64,000 nucleotides of DNA from Billgrantia desiderata (GTDB lineage Bacteria; Pseudomonadota; Gammaproteobacteria; Pseudomonadales; Halomonadaceae). The notes beneath the pieces are model-generated. The model was given only the letters and a program-made list of their open reading frames with translations. It was not told the DNA's origin and made no database searches. Made by a program: the position numbers and the translations under genes. The DNA is taken from contig JAAQTN010000015.1 in NCBI GenBank assembly GCA_011742915.1, forward strand, positions 36,315 to 100,314, written 5' to 3'. This document shows positions 28,626-38,210 of the stretch, one piece after another (position 1 is the stretch's first letter; each line of letters starts with the position of its first letter).

Positions 28626-29753
28626 ATGCAACTACTCCACCGGGCCTCGCCCTGGCGTGAGCTCTTCGCCGACGATACGCCACCGGCGCCGGCAACCTTG
28701 CTGGCGCCACTGTGCGAAGCGCTGGACGAACTTGGGCCGAGCACCGATCTTCCTGCCGCCCATGCCTGGCAGCCGCGGCTGGTCGAGGCGCTCGAGCGGC
28801 TCGACCTGCCGGCCTGGCGCATCAGTCAGTTGATCAGCGATCACAACGAAATGCTTTACCGGCGGGCCATTCTACTCTCGCTCAACGAGATGCAGGGGCA
28901 GGGCTGGGGCAAGCCACCGGTGGCGTTCTGCGTACTGACGCTGGGTTCCGCCGGGCGTCATGAAAGCCTGCTGGGGCCCGATCAGGACAACGCCATGATC
29001 GTGGCCGACTATCCCGACTCCCGCCATACCGAGATCGACGGCTTCTTCCAGGCGCTGGGCGAACGTTTCACCGCACGCCTCGACGAGGCGGGCATACCGC
29101 TGTGCAATGGCCATGTGATGGCACGCTGGCCGATGTGGCGCAAGCGCCTCTCCGAGTGGTGTGAGCAGCTGACCCTGTGGACCCAGGACCGGCGGGTCAA
29201 GCGCGTACAGCAGAGCAACATCCTGCTCGACTTTCATCCCGCCTTCGGCGATGCCGATTTGGCCTCGGCGCTGGCCGAGCATGTTCGGCTCGTCATGCCC
29301 GGGGCCGGCCTGTTCCTCGACGAGATGGCGAATCTGCTCGATGAACTGCCGGTGGCGCTGGATCGCTTCGGGCGGCTGGCTGGGGACGGGGACGGAGCTC
29401 CCCACGAGAATGCACTGAATCTCAAGCGTCAGGGGCTGTTGCCGCTGGTCAATGCCGTACGCCTGTTGTCGTTGCGCCATGGCGTAAGCGTGCCCGATAC
29501 GCGTCTGCGGCTGCCGGCCCTGGTATTGAAAGGGGCGCTCACGGCACAGCAGGCCCGAGCAGGCACAGCGGCGTTGGACCGCCTGCAGGAGCTGTTGCTG
29601 CAAGCGCAGCTGGCGAGCCTGAAGGCGGGTGGGGCGCCGGATGGTTGGGTCGACGCGACCCGGCTGGAAGAGGACCAGCGGCTGCTGCTGCGTCACGACA
29701 TGCAGGTGATACGCCGTCTGGTGAAGACGGCACAGATCGCAAGCGGCAGGTAG
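28626..29753 (+). CDS. DUF294-type putative nucleotidyltransferase
   Basis: A 375-residue protein with a GlnD-like nucleotidyltransferase core: LTLGSAGRHESLLGPDQDN (Gly-Ser plus the Asp-x-Asp metal site, about residues 106-124), followed by an all-helical substrate-binding-like C-terminal region (about 220-375). Many relatives carry cyclic-nucleotide and CBS domains first; those are absent here and replaced by a helical N terminus. I chose ATG 28626 (MQLLHRASPW) because GGGAG sits 5 bases upstream. Upstream sequence belongs to MITE-like element B. Relatives often sit near DnaQ-like exonucleases and acetate/symporter signalling genes, as here (32-37.5 kb). Substrate unknown. Confidence 0.8.
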   Translation: MQLLHRASPWRELFADDTPPAPATLLAPLCEALDELGPSTDLPAAHAWQPRLVEALERLDLPAWRISQLISDHNEMLYRRAILLSLNEMQGQGWGKPPVAFCVLTLGSAGRHESLLGPDQDNAMIVADYPDSRHTEIDGFFQALGERFTARLDEAGIPLCNGHVMARWPMWRKRLSEWCEQLTLWTQDRRVKRVQQSNILLDFHPAFGDADLASALAEHVRLVMPGAGLFLDEMANLLDELPVALDRFGRLAGDGDGAPHENALNLKRQGLLPLVNAVRLLSLRHGVSVPDTRLRLPALVLKGALTAQQARAGTAALDRLQELLLQAQLASLKAGGAPDGWVDATRLEEDQRLLLRHDMQVIRRLVKTAQIASGR

Positions 29754-29779
29754 CCGTAGCCAAGGGCGGCTACCTGCCG
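29744..29779. terminator. Hairpin between the DUF294 gene and the convergent receptor gene
   Basis: A 13-base perfect inverted repeat, CGGCAGGTAGCCG at 29744-29756 and CGGCTACCTGCCG at 29767-29779, with a 10-base loop. It includes the TAG stop of the upstream gene and lies 12 bases before the stop of the convergent receptor gene, so it can serve both. Confidence 0.7.
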
Positions 29780-29790
29780 TGAGACAGGCG

Positions 29791-31788
29791 TTAGAAGGTT
29801 TCCCACTCCTCTTCGGCTTTCTTCTTACGCTTCCGGGGCTGTGGCTTCGGATCCACCGGTCGCGACGTGACGGATGGGGTTGCCGGAAGCGGGCGCTGCG
29901 GTTGGGCCCTAGGCGTCGAAACGCTGTTGGCAGGCGCATCGCCCAAAACGAAAGTGGACATCAGCTCGTCGAGCAGACGTGCATTCTCGTGCATGGTGGC
30001 TGCCAGGCTGGCGCTCTGATTGACCATGGCGGCGTTCTGCTGCGTCATGGTGTCCATCTCGGCCACTGCCGTATTGACCTGCTCGATGCCCGCGGTCTGC
30101 TCCCGTGCGCCGGCAGTGATCTCGCTGATCACATCCGACACCTGAACCACGCTTTGACGCAGCTCCATCATACGCTCGACGACCGCCTGCACGATCTCGC
30201 TACCCTCCTGAGTGTGCTTGACCGAGGTATCGATCAATCCGCGAATGTCCTTTGCCGCATCGGACGAGCGGCTGGCCAGGTTGCGCACCTCCTGCGCCAC
30301 CACCGCGAAACCGCGCCCGTGCTCGCCGGCACGAGCCGCCTCCACCGAGGCGTTGAGGGCCAGAATGTTGGTCTGGAAGGCGATGGAGTCGATCAGGCCG
30401 ATGATGTTGCTGATCTTGTTGGCCGATTCATCGATGGCTGCCATCTTGCTGCGCATTTGGGTCATGGCCTCGTTGCCTCGTTCGGCCACGCTCGCCGCAT
30501 TCACGGCCAGACCATTGGCTTGCTCGGAAGCCTGAGCCGTGTGCGACACGGTGGAGTGAATCTCCTCCATGGAGGCAGAAGTCTCCTGCAGGTTGGCTGC
30601 TGCCTGCTCGGTTCGCGATGAGAGTTCCTGAGTGCCATCGGCGATGTCGCCTGCGCCGGCCAGCACCGTACGGGCATTCTCGCGTACCTGAAGCAGCGTC
30701 TTCTGCATACGCTCGACGAAGGCGTTGAACTGGAGGGCGAGTTGGCCCACCTCGTCCTGGCTGTCCACCTGCAGGCGCTGAGTCAAATCGCCCTTGCCCT
30801 GGGCGATGTCGGCCATGGCAAGCGTGGTACGGCGGATGGGAGAGAGTACCTTGCGTGCCGAGATTGCCACGATGGTCAACAGCAGCGCCAGCGTGGCAAC
30901 GCCGGCGAGCAGCAGCGAGAAGAGCAGATTGCTGCTGACACGGGTGAAAACGGTATTGGGAATGGCGGCAGCCAGTACCCAGCCATCGGTTCCGTCTATG
31001 GGGTGCCATACCATGGTCACGGCTCCACCGACGGGAGAGATGACCCGACCGATGCCGGGCTCGCCCGCCATCATCAGCCGACCCAACGCATTGGCTCCCG
31101 TGAATCCGGCCTGGTCGGCTTCGGTGACCCGTAGCTCCATACGAACCTCAGGGTCCGGGTGGGCAACCACCACGCCGGTGCGGTCGACCATGTAGCCGTA
31201 GCTGCCTTCGCCAGCATCGATGGCCGAGGTGATATCGGAAACCGCCGCCATGGAGAGTGTGATGCCCAGCAGCCCGATGCGATTGCCGCGGTCATCGAAG
31301 ATCGTTTCGGCGACGATGGCCGTCGGCTTACCGCTGACCAACGATAGCACCGGGTTGCCGAGCAGTCGGTCAGCCGTACCGTCGACGACCAGCTCCTTGA
31401 AGTAGCCGCGCCCGGAGATGTCTGCCCGGGCGCCGGTATGGGTAATGGTGTCGCCAGTGGCATCGGCAAAGTAGAACGACTCGATGGTGGCATCGCCCGG
31501 GTGGCGGGACTTCAGCCATTCGAGATGCGACTCGACGTCGACGGATGCGGCCAGGCGTTCGTCCTTGGCCAGCCCGCTCAGCAGGGTGCGGTAGCCGGCG
31601 ATCCAGCGTCCGATCTCGTCGGCGCGGGCTTCCACCTGGCGCATGCTGGTGTTTTCCACCATGGGGGGAATGGCGGCGTTGAGTTGGGTATGCACGATGA
31701 CGCCAAGGGCCAGGAATGCCGCCAGCAGTGGCAGGCCGATGGCACCGAGCAGTTTTTGCGTAAGGGTCAAGCGGGACAATGCTCTCAT
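29791..31788 (-). CDS. Methyl-accepting chemotaxis protein with a dCACHE sensor
   Basis: A 665-residue chemoreceptor: TM1 (about 15-35), a large periplasmic region of about 265 residues with dCACHE features ([47 protein letters not shown]), TM2 (about 306-330), HAMP and a signalling domain with [20 protein letters not shown]. It ends in EEEWETF. ATG 31788 ([14 protein letters not shown]) gives a normal cytoplasmic N terminus; the frame continues upstream but that part has no receptor features and runs close to the promoter. Transcribed from a sigma-28 promoter at 31977-32003, so it belongs to the flagellar regulon although 8 kb from the stator genes. Ligand unknown. Confidence 0.93.
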   Translation of the reverse strand: MRALSRLTLTQKLLGAIGLPLLAAFLALGVIVHTQLNAAIPPMVENTSMRQVEARADEIGRWIAGYRTLLSGLAKDERLAASVDVESHLEWLKSRHPGDATIESFYFADATGDTITHTGARADISGRGYFKELVVDGTADRLLGNPVLSLVSGKPTAIVAETIFDDRGNRIGLLGITLSMAAVSDITSAIDAGEGSYGYMVDRTGVVVAHPDPEVRMELRVTEADQAGFTGANALGRLMMAGEPGIGRVISPVGGAVTMVWHPIDGTDGWVLAAAIPNTVFTRVSSNLLFSLLLAGVATLALLLTIVAISARKVLSPIRRTTLAMADIAQGKGDLTQRLQVDSQDEVGQLALQFNAFVERMQKTLLQVRENARTVLAGAGDIADGTQELSSRTEQAAANLQETSASMEEIHSTVSHTAQASEQANGLAVNAASVAERGNEAMTQMRSKMAAIDESANKISNIIGLIDSIAFQTNILALNASVEAARAGEHGRGFAVVAQEVRNLASRSSDAAKDIRGLIDTSVKHTQEGSEIVQAVVERMMELRQSVVQVSDVISEITAGAREQTAGIEQVNTAVAEMDTMTQQNAAMVNQSASLAATMHENARLLDELMSTFVLGDAPANSVSTPRAQPQRPLPATPSVTSRPVDPKPQPRKRKKKAEEEWETF

Positions 31789-31976
31789 TTGTGGCTCTCT
31801 TGCAGGCTCTTTTCTTTGGTCGTCGGGTCCCGTTCCGCCGAAGCAATGCTTTCGGACTGGCGTGCGGCCGCCTTTCACCTGGTGGGCGAAATGTGCCGAA
31901 GCAAGTTGCAGTGTTGTCGTTATGGAATGCGACGAACGGCTTGATGGAGAGAGGCCGGGGCCACTCAACACGGACG

Positions 31977-32003
31977 GTATCGGCTGACACCTAAGTTACT
32001 TTA
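31977..32003 (-). promoter_or_regulatory. Sigma-28 (FliA) promoter of the dCACHE receptor gene
   Basis: On the minus strand, TAAAGTAA (32003-31996), 11 bases, then GCCGATAC (31984-31977) fits the sigma-28 consensus with exact spacing. The transcript would have a leader of roughly 180 bases before ATG 31788. Confidence 0.85.
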
Positions 32004-32079
32004 GGATTTGCGCAAAATTTGCCGTCGGAAGGTAAGCAACGCTCTGGTCTTGCCTGAAAGCCGCCAAGTGCCGCGCCGT

Positions 32080-34845
32080 TCAGGCAGAGCCTTGTGTTTC
32101 TTCGGGTTTGGTTTCCGCGGCTGCCACGGGCAGCTCCATGACCAGACAGGCGCCCTTCAGCGTGGGAGCGTCGTCGACCCATAGCCGGCCGCCAAGATGG
32201 CTGATGATGCCCCGACTGATGGGCAGCCCCAGCCCGCTGCCACGCGGGCGGCCACGAGCCTTGCCGCTGGCGCCGCCATAGCGCTTGATCTGGTGGAACT
32301 TCTCGAACACCCGCTCGCGCTCCTCGGGACCGATGCCCGGCCCGTTGTCCTCCACGCTCATGCGGAAGCACTGTTCGTGGCGGGTCAGGTGAAGGCGTAC
32401 TTTGGGAGTTTCGTCGTCGGCGAACTTGCCGGCGTTGTCGAGCAGATTGATGATCACCTGCTCCAGGCGGTCGGTGTCGCCGACGATGGGGGCTTCATCG
32501 AGTTCCAGATCGACCTCGAGGGAAACGCCACGGTCCTCCTGTAGCCGATGCACGGCATCCACGCTATGGCGTATCAGTGCCACCAGGTCGAGACGCTGGG
32601 GGTTAAGCGTCAGTCGTCCGCTCTCCAGGCGTGCCAGGTCGAGGATCTCCTCGATCAGGCGTGACAGGCGCTGACTCTCCAGCACCACCACCTCGAGAAA
32701 ATGCACGCGCTTCTCTTCCGGCAGGTCCTTGCCGTCGCGCAGGATCTCGGCGAAGGCGCGTATCGAGGTGAGCGGAGTGCGCAGTTCATGGCTGACCATC
32801 GCCACGAATTCGTCCTTCAGCCGGTCCAGCTCGCGCAGGCGCTCGTTGGCGGCGCGCAGCTCCTCGCCGATCCGTGCCAGCTCGTGGGACTTCTGTTCCA
32901 GGCGGCGGTTGTATTCGAGGGTCTGGGAGGTGGTATCGAGAATGCTGAGAATGGACTCCAGGTCCAGCGCCTCGCCACGCACCACCGAGTTGATCAGCAC
33001 TCGCGCAGAGGCGCTGCCCAGCGCCCCGGAGAGCGCCTGCTCGGCGCGGGCGATCAGTGCCGGCGGGGCAGGTGCATCGTCGGCGGGGTTACCGTGCTGG
33101 TCGGCCAGGATTCGGGTCGTGGCGCCGGCGCCCAGGTAGCGGCTGAGCAGGCTCTTGAGTTCTCCCCGCGTGGTCTGGCCGCGCCACAGAGAGGTGTGCT
33201 GCAGGCCGGGATTCATCGCCTCGGTGAACAGCGCCGCTTGGGTCTGTTCCACCGGGCTCTGACGGGTGAACAGCGAAACGCCTACCAGCAATCCTACGTT
33301 GGCCAGCAGACTCCACATCAGCGAGTGGCTGTAGATGTCGAAACCCTCCAGGCCGAACAGCGCATAGGGGCGCAGCCACGCCTGACCCAGCAGGCCCTGC
33401 TCCAGGAAGGTGGCATCCAGCCATCCCGACTGGGCGAAGCCAGGTAGCAGCAGGGTGTAGAACCAGATGATGAAGCCGGCCAACAGGCCCAGCGTGGCGC
33501 CGGCGCGGGTCGCTCCGCGCCAGTACATGCCGATCAGCATGGCCGGAGCGAACTGGGCGGCGCCGACGAACGAGACCAGACCGATGGTCACCAGGCTGTA
33601 GGAGTCGCCGATCAGCGCGTGATAGAGATAGCCCATTAGCAGAATCAGCACGATGGCCACCCGGCGAATGCCGAGCAGCCAGCCGGCGAGCTCCCCCTGA
33701 GAGCTCAGATGCAGCCGCTTGGAGCGCAGCAGCAACGGCATTATCAGCTGGTTGCTGACCATGGTGGAGAGCGCGATGGTTTCCACGATTACCATGCCGG
33801 TGGCGGCCGAAAGCCCACCGATGAAGACCAGCAGAGGGATCCCCTCGATGCCTGCCGAGAGCGGCAGCGTGAGCACGAAGCTGTCGGGGTCGCTGTTGCC
33901 CACCGGCAGCAGCAGGCCGGCCATGGCAATGGGAATGACGAAGATGTTTATCGCCACCAGGTAGAGGGGAAACAGCCAGCTGGCGCGTTCCAGATGGCGC
34001 TCGTCGACGTTCTCCACCACCAGAACCTGAAACTGGCGGGGCAGGGTGAGGAAGGCGAGAAACGCGAGCACCAGCGTGCCCACCCAGCCGATGGCGCCGC
34101 CGGGCACGGCATCGAGGCCCAGTACTCCGGAGAGTTCGGGGCTGTCCGCTACCTGGCGGAAAAGATCTCCCGGGCCGTTGAACAGCACGAAGACCACGAA
34201 TACCCCTACCGTGAGGAAGGCAACGAGCTTGATCAGCGACTCGAAGGCGATGGCGGCCACCATGCCCTCATGACGCTCGCTGGCGTCCAGGTGTCGGGTG
34301 CCGAACAGGATGATGAAGACCGCCAGCACCAGCGCCACCCAGAACGACTTGTCGACCCAGAAGCTCTCGTCGGCAAGGCGGAATTCGGCGGCATCGGGGT
34401 AGTTGACCAGCACCGCATGGCTGAGGGTGATCGCCTTGAGCTGCAAGGCGATATAGGGGGTGATGCCGATCAAGGCAATGATCGCCACCAGCGCCCCGAG
34501 GCCGGAGCTCTTGCCGTAGCGGGCACTGATGAAGTCGGCGATGGAGGTGATGCGCTGGGTGCTGGCGATTCTGACCATCTTGCGGATGAGCATCGGTGCC
34601 ATCAGCATGGCCAGGGTCGGCCCTAGGTAGATCAGCAGAAAACTGGGACCGAACTCCGCTGCTCGCCCCACGCTGCCGTAGAAGGTCCAGGCGGTGCAGT
34701 AGACGGCGATCGACAGGGCATAGACGGTGGGGGAGCCGATGATGGAACGGCCCTGCTCGGCGCGCCGGTCACCCCAGGCGGCAATCACGAACAGCAATGC
34801 CAGGTAGCCGAAGGCGACCGTCAGCACCGTCGGATCGGTTCTCAT
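32080..34845 (-). CDS. Symporter-histidine kinase of the CrbS/MxtR type
   Basis: A 921-residue sensor kinase whose sensor is a whole sodium/solute-symporter (SLC5) domain of about 13 helices (residues about 1-560; TAWTFYGSVGRAAEFGPSF, GISPYIALQLKA-like motifs). A cytoplasmic linker follows, then the dimerisation domain with His686 (FVAMVSHELRTPLTSIRAF), N box EQVIINLLDNAGKF and G boxes DNGPGIG and GSGLGLPIS. CrbS in Vibrio and MxtR in Pseudomonas have this architecture and control acetate use. The start ATG lies 4 bases after the upstream small gene. No LuxR-type CrbR/ErdR regulator is visible here; the lone receiver at 37.1-37.5 kb is the nearest candidate partner. Confidence 0.92.
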   Translation of the reverse strand: MRTDPTVLTVAFGYLALLFVIAAWGDRRAEQGRSIIGSPTVYALSIAVYCTAWTFYGSVGRAAEFGPSFLLIYLGPTLAMLMAPMLIRKMVRIASTQRITSIADFISARYGKSSGLGALVAIIALIGITPYIALQLKAITLSHAVLVNYPDAAEFRLADESFWVDKSFWVALVLAVFIILFGTRHLDASERHEGMVAAIAFESLIKLVAFLTVGVFVVFVLFNGPGDLFRQVADSPELSGVLGLDAVPGGAIGWVGTLVLAFLAFLTLPRQFQVLVVENVDERHLERASWLFPLYLVAINIFVIPIAMAGLLLPVGNSDPDSFVLTLPLSAGIEGIPLLVFIGGLSAATGMVIVETIALSTMVSNQLIMPLLLRSKRLHLSSQGELAGWLLGIRRVAIVLILLMGYLYHALIGDSYSLVTIGLVSFVGAAQFAPAMLIGMYWRGATRAGATLGLLAGFIIWFYTLLLPGFAQSGWLDATFLEQGLLGQAWLRPYALFGLEGFDIYSHSLMWSLLANVGLLVGVSLFTRQSPVEQTQAALFTEAMNPGLQHTSLWRGQTTRGELKSLLSRYLGAGATTRILADQHGNPADDAPAPPALIARAEQALSGALGSASARVLINSVVRGEALDLESILSILDTTSQTLEYNRRLEQKSHELARIGEELRAANERLRELDRLKDEFVAMVSHELRTPLTSIRAFAEILRDGKDLPEEKRVHFLEVVVLESQRLSRLIEEILDLARLESGRLTLNPQRLDLVALIRHSVDAVHRLQEDRGVSLEVDLELDEAPIVGDTDRLEQVIINLLDNAGKFADDETPKVRLHLTRHEQCFRMSVEDNGPGIGPEERERVFEKFHQIKRYGGASGKARGRPRGSGLGLPISRGIISHLGGRLWVDDAPTLKGACLVMELPVAAAETKPEETQGSA

Positions 34846-34849
34846 CGTG

Positions 34850-35056
34850 TCAGTCGTCCTCCGGGCGGTGCTCCATCAGCCAGGCAGCCAAGGCTATCAC
34901 CAGCAGCCAGACCACGAAGATATAGAGCGGCAGCCACGACAGTGTGGCAGCAGGAGAGCGGTCGAAGATCAGCACCAGCGGCGGCGAGAAGAGCAGCACG
35001 GCCAGGCCGATCAGCGCCATCAGGCGAGCCCGAGCGGTGGAGGCGTTCATGTGCAT
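34850..35056 (-). CDS. Small two-helix membrane protein in the kinase operon
   Basis: A 68-residue protein with two membrane helices (about 12-30 and 37-58; RLMALIGLAVLLFSPPLVLIF and LYIFVVWLLVIALAAWLME). I do not recognise a named family. Size and position next to a symporter domain recall small symporter subunits such as YjcH or DUF4212, so it may be an accessory subunit of the symporter-kinase (inference). AAGGAGG lies 4 bases before ATG 35056; a second ATG at 35050 is possible. It overlaps the end of the exonuclease gene by 10 bases. Confidence 0.75.
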   Translation of the reverse strand: MHMNASTARARLMALIGLAVLLFSPPLVLIFDRSPAATLSWLPLYIFVVWLLVIALAAWLMEHRPEDD

Positions 35057-37110
35057 GCGTCCTCCTTGTCGAAGGCGGTGGCCTGCAGTGCCAGTACCTG
35101 CTCCAGGGTTTCGATGCCGCGTGCCTCCAGCCGCGGCAGCAGCGCCAGCCACAGCTCGGCCGTGACCCGGGCATCACCGAGGGCCGTATGTCGCGTGCCC
35201 GGCGGGAAGCTCAGGTCGTAGCGCTCGGCGAGGGTGTCCAGGTCGTGCCCGTCGAGACTCTCGTCCAGCGCCCGCGAAAGCAGCAGGGTGTCGAGTACCG
35301 GCATCTCCAGCGTGGTGCCGCTGCCCGGCGACTGCAGGGCCAGCAGATCGAAGGCGGCATTGTGGGCCAGAATCACGGCATCGCCGATGTAGTCGCGAAA
35401 GCGGGGCAGCACGACCGGCAGCGGCGGGGCGCCTGCCACGTCGTCGTCGGTGATGCCGTGTATCGCCGTGCTGGCAGGGGGGATCGGCTTGCCCGGGTCG
35501 ACACGCACGTCGAAGATGTCGCTGGCCAGCAGCCGGGCATTGACGATGCGGCAGGCGCCGATGCTGATGACGGTGTCGCCCCGGCGCAGCTCGAGGCCGG
35601 TGGTTTCGGTATCGAAGGCGACGATTTCGAGCGTGCGCAGCGAGCGCCGTGCCAGCTCGGCATCCGGCGGTGGCAGGTCGGCAATACCGAAGTCATGGAA
35701 CTCCGGGCGCGGCGGCAGTTGGCTGGGTGGCGCGCCGACGCGGTCCACCGCAGGCAGCGGCAGCCGCAGTCGGGCATGCTTGCCGTCGGGGTCTGCCAGG
35801 CTCCAGGCATCGCTGGCGTGCTGGCGCAGCAGGTCGCCTACCCTCGGCGACAGCGGCAACGTCTCCAGGCGCTGGGCGCACCAGGTCGACAGCTCACGCT
35901 GCGACAGAGGGCGTCCGGGCCAGATCAGGTCGAGATAGACACGTCGGTTGCCGAGCAGCATTTCACCTTCGAAATCGGCGGTGCCGGTATGCTCGCTCAA
36001 GCGCTCGAGCAAGGATTCGAGCATGACCAGCAGCGCCGGGGCATCGCCCTTGAACCAGGCCGGCATGCCGATGGGCAGAACCTCGATGGGATTGTCGCCG
36101 AGCCGCTCGTTGAGCGATTGCCACAGGTCGTTGGACCACAGCGGTACCAGGCGCTCTCCCTGTTGCTGCATGTCGTCGATCAGGCGGCCGAGGTTCTCGA
36201 TCTCCTGGCCGAGGGCGAGGCTCTCTTCCTCGATCACCGCTTCGAGGCGCTGACGCAGTGTCTCGTCGATATGCCTGGCATGGCGAACACTGCTCAGCGC
36301 TTCGGCGGCACTGGCCAGGCTGGCGCCGTGGCGGCGCAGCGGTGCCATGTGCTCCGCCAGGCCGGCACGAGCACCCATTTCACTGGTCCAGGCAGCGGTG
36401 GCATCGGTGAGAGTCAGCAGCGTCTCGCCGTTGCTCTGCGGGACGCGGCGCATGGCGACATGCAGCCAGCGCTCGCTGCACGGCATCAGCAGTTCCCGCG
36501 GCGAGCCGTCGTCGGGTAGCTGGGCGAGAGAATCCTGCAGGCTCGACACCGGCAGCAGCGCATCGAGCCGCTTGCCCAGGCCAAGCCCGGGGTGCCCTGC
36601 GAACAAGGCCTCGGCCGCCTGGTTGAAGAGCAGCAGGCGACGATGGTGATCGCACAGCAGCAGGGGGGTGTCGAGCACCTGCAGCAGCGTTTCCAACTCC
36701 TGACGTATACGAGCGGCGCTGCGTGCGCCTTCGGCATGGGCCGTGGCGAGACGCGTCCGGTCGCTGCGCCAGGCTTCGCGCACCCGCATCAGGTCGGGCC
36801 CCAGGCCGCGCAGCCAGCCTTCCGGCGGGTAGTCCTCGCGGGCGTCCGGGTTGGCTACCAGGCGCGCCAACTGGACCTGCAGGTGGCGCAGAGGGGTGAA
36901 CAGCATGCGCTCCAGCAGCAGCCCCACCAGGAAGATGGTGCCGCCGCCCGAGAAACAGCCCAGCCACAGCACCAGCCGGGCCAGCCCCTGGGGTTGGAAC
37001 AGGCTGTCCAGCCAGGCAGCGAAGATGGCCCCGCCGAGCAGACTGATGCCGCTGAGCAGCAGCCACAGGCCAATCAGGCGCTGGCGCTTGGGCAGCTTGC
37101 CGCCCTTCAT
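35047..37110 (-). CDS. Membrane protein joining a degenerate kinase-like region to a DEDDh exonuclease
   Basis: A 687-residue protein. Two membrane helices (about 10-35 and 43-68) are followed by a PAS-like region (about 140-250; VLDTPLLLCDHHRRLLLFNQ), helical segments where a kinase dimerisation domain would sit but without an H-E/D phosphate acceptor, and a vestigial ATPase-like part. The C-terminal ~185 residues are a DnaQ-type 3'-5' exonuclease with a complete DEDDh set: Asp500/Glu502 in FDTETTGLE, AIHGITDDDV, ILAHNAAFD, and RHTALGDARVTAEL. Annotation pipelines often call such proteins DNA polymerase III epsilon, but the membrane anchor and sensory layout argue against a replication role. 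Overlaps both neighbours in the operon. Confidence 0.85.
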   Translation of the reverse strand: MKGGKLPKRQRLIGLWLLLSGISLLGGAIFAAWLDSLFQPQGLARLVLWLGCFSGGGTIFLVGLLLERMLFTPLRHLQVQLARLVANPDAREDYPPEGWLRGLGPDLMRVREAWRSDRTRLATAHAEGARSAARIRQELETLLQVLDTPLLLCDHHRRLLLFNQAAEALFAGHPGLGLGKRLDALLPVSSLQDSLAQLPDDGSPRELLMPCSERWLHVAMRRVPQSNGETLLTLTDATAAWTSEMGARAGLAEHMAPLRRHGASLASAAEALSSVRHARHIDETLRQRLEAVIEEESLALGQEIENLGRLIDDMQQQGERLVPLWSNDLWQSLNERLGDNPIEVLPIGMPAWFKGDAPALLVMLESLLERLSEHTGTADFEGEMLLGNRRVYLDLIWPGRPLSQRELSTWCAQRLETLPLSPRVGDLLRQHASDAWSLADPDGKHARLRLPLPAVDRVGAPPSQLPPRPEFHDFGIADLPPPDAELARRSLRTLEIVAFDTETTGLELRRGDTVISIGACRIVNARLLASDIFDVRVDPGKPIPPASTAIHGITDDDVAGAPPLPVVLPRFRDYIGDAVILAHNAAFDLLALQSPGSGTTLEMPVLDTLLLSRALDESLDGHDLDTLAERYDLSFPPGTRHTALGDARVTAELWLALLPRLEARGIETLEQVLALQATAFDKEDACT

Positions 37111-37481
37111 CAGGCATCCTCGGCCAGCAGCGATTTGACTTTTTCCACCAGGGCCTGGGTCGAGAAGGGCTTGGTCACGTAGTCGTCGGCGCCCAGCGCC
37201 AGCCCTTTTTCCCGCTCCACCTCTCGCCCGTGGGCGGTGAGCATGATGATGGGGAGCCTGGCATGACGGGGGTCCAGGCGCAGCTGTTCCAGCACGTCGA
37301 AGCCGCTGATGCCGGGCAGGCTGATATCGAGAAGAATCAGATCGGGTGGCGACTCCTCGACTTTGGCCAGGGCACCTTCGCCGTCCTCGGCCGTGTCCAC
37401 GTCGAAACCGGCCTGCTGCATGAGGAACTCCAGCGACAGGACGATGTTCGGTTCATCGTCCACCACCAGTACCTTGGCCAT
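37110..37481 (-). CDS. Single-domain response regulator (receiver only)
   Basis: A 123-residue receiver with no output domain. Key residues are present: VVDDEP (acidic pair), [13 protein letters not shown] (phosphorylated Asp about 51), LTAHG (Thr) and YVTKPF (Lys). It is the first gene of a four-gene operon and its stop overlaps the exonuclease start. AAGGAGTG precedes the ATG. Likely phosphorylated by the symporter-kinase, acting by protein-protein contact, perhaps on the exonuclease protein (inference). Confidence 0.93.
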   Translation of the reverse strand: MAKVLVVDDEPNIVLSLEFLMQQAGFDVDTAEDGEGALAKVEESPPDLILLDISLPGISGFDVLEQLRLDPRHARLPIIMLTAHGREVEREKGLALGADDYVTKPFSTQALVEKVKSLLAEDA

Positions 37482-37628
37482 TCATCACTCCTTGGAACGT
37501 ATTTATGTCTTGTTAATCACCAGTCTAGTGCGCATACCGAGGGCAGCAAAGACGACCTTGGCAGAAGGCGTTCGGTATTGCCTGGAAAGGGATGTCAGGC
37601 AGCCGGGCAGGAGCGAGGGCGAGCCTCT

Positions 37629-37925
37629 TCAGCGGGGCTCGTCACTATCCTTTCCGAGATGACGGAATTTCGGTCCCAGGGGGCCGAGCCACAGCCACAC
37701 CTGCACCAGCACCAGCACCGGCAGCAGCCAGGGCGGGGCGCCGGTGGTGCGGGTCAGGACATGGAAGATCAAGTAGGCGGTGATGCCAGCAACCAGCCCC
37801 ACCAGGGTGAACGTGAAGGCGCGCGCCTGCCCCGGCCGGCGGGTGACCCGAAACAGCAGACCGATGAAGGCACCGAATGCACCGGCCATGGCGAGTTGGA
37901 GCAGACTTTCTGACATGGGGTTCAT
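37629..37925 (-). CDS. Small three-helix membrane protein of unknown function
   Basis: A 98-residue protein with three predicted membrane helices (LLQLAMAGAFGAFIGLLF, FTFTLVGLVAGITAYLIFHV, WLLPVLVLVQVWLWLGPL). I do not recognise the family. ATG 37925 and ATG 37916 are both possible and neither has a strong ribosome site. The gene lies between the receiver operon and cstA. Codon use and the clean helix pattern suggest that it is real. Confidence 0.6.
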   Translation of the reverse strand: MNPMSESLLQLAMAGAFGAFIGLLFRVTRRPGQARAFTFTLVGLVAGITAYLIFHVLTRTTGAPPWLLPVLVLVQVWLWLGPLGPKFRHLGKDSDEPR

Positions 37926-38042
37926 CGCTTTGCGTCGGGACTTACCTGGCAGCGTAACGCGCACCATTTGATGAGGCTGTACGACCTTGGATCAACGCGG
38001 CGCTTCCGGCTTGGGAGAATGTCGTCACGGCCGTTAGCTACG

Positions 38043-38116
38043 ACTTTAGAGTAATAAAGTGGACTGATTCAGGCCTGAAATTGGACTTGCCGGGCCGCTC
38101 TGGTCATCATTTCAGG
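38043..38116 (+). promoter_or_regulatory. Two inverted repeats in the cstA leader
   Basis: ACTTTA-N6-TAAAGT (38043-38060) and CCTGAAAT (38074-38081) paired with ATTTCAGG (38109-38116) lie 95-168 bases before the cstA ATG in a 285-base gap (37926-38210) without genes. They look like regulator binding sites or an mRNA stem. A link to the nearby acetate-type kinase is only a guess. Confidence 0.4.
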
Positions 38117-38210
38117 TCAGTGCAACATGCGCTGGACGACCTGACGCTTCGCGAAACATGCGAGGCAACAAGAAAGAAAAAGAACCTTCCTCAAAAAGGA
38201 GCCGATCGGA

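Noticed and set aside
35047-37110. DNA polymerase III epsilon subunit (dnaQ)
   Set aside because: Only the exonuclease domain is shared; membrane helices and a PAS/kinase-like middle region argue for a signalling protein.
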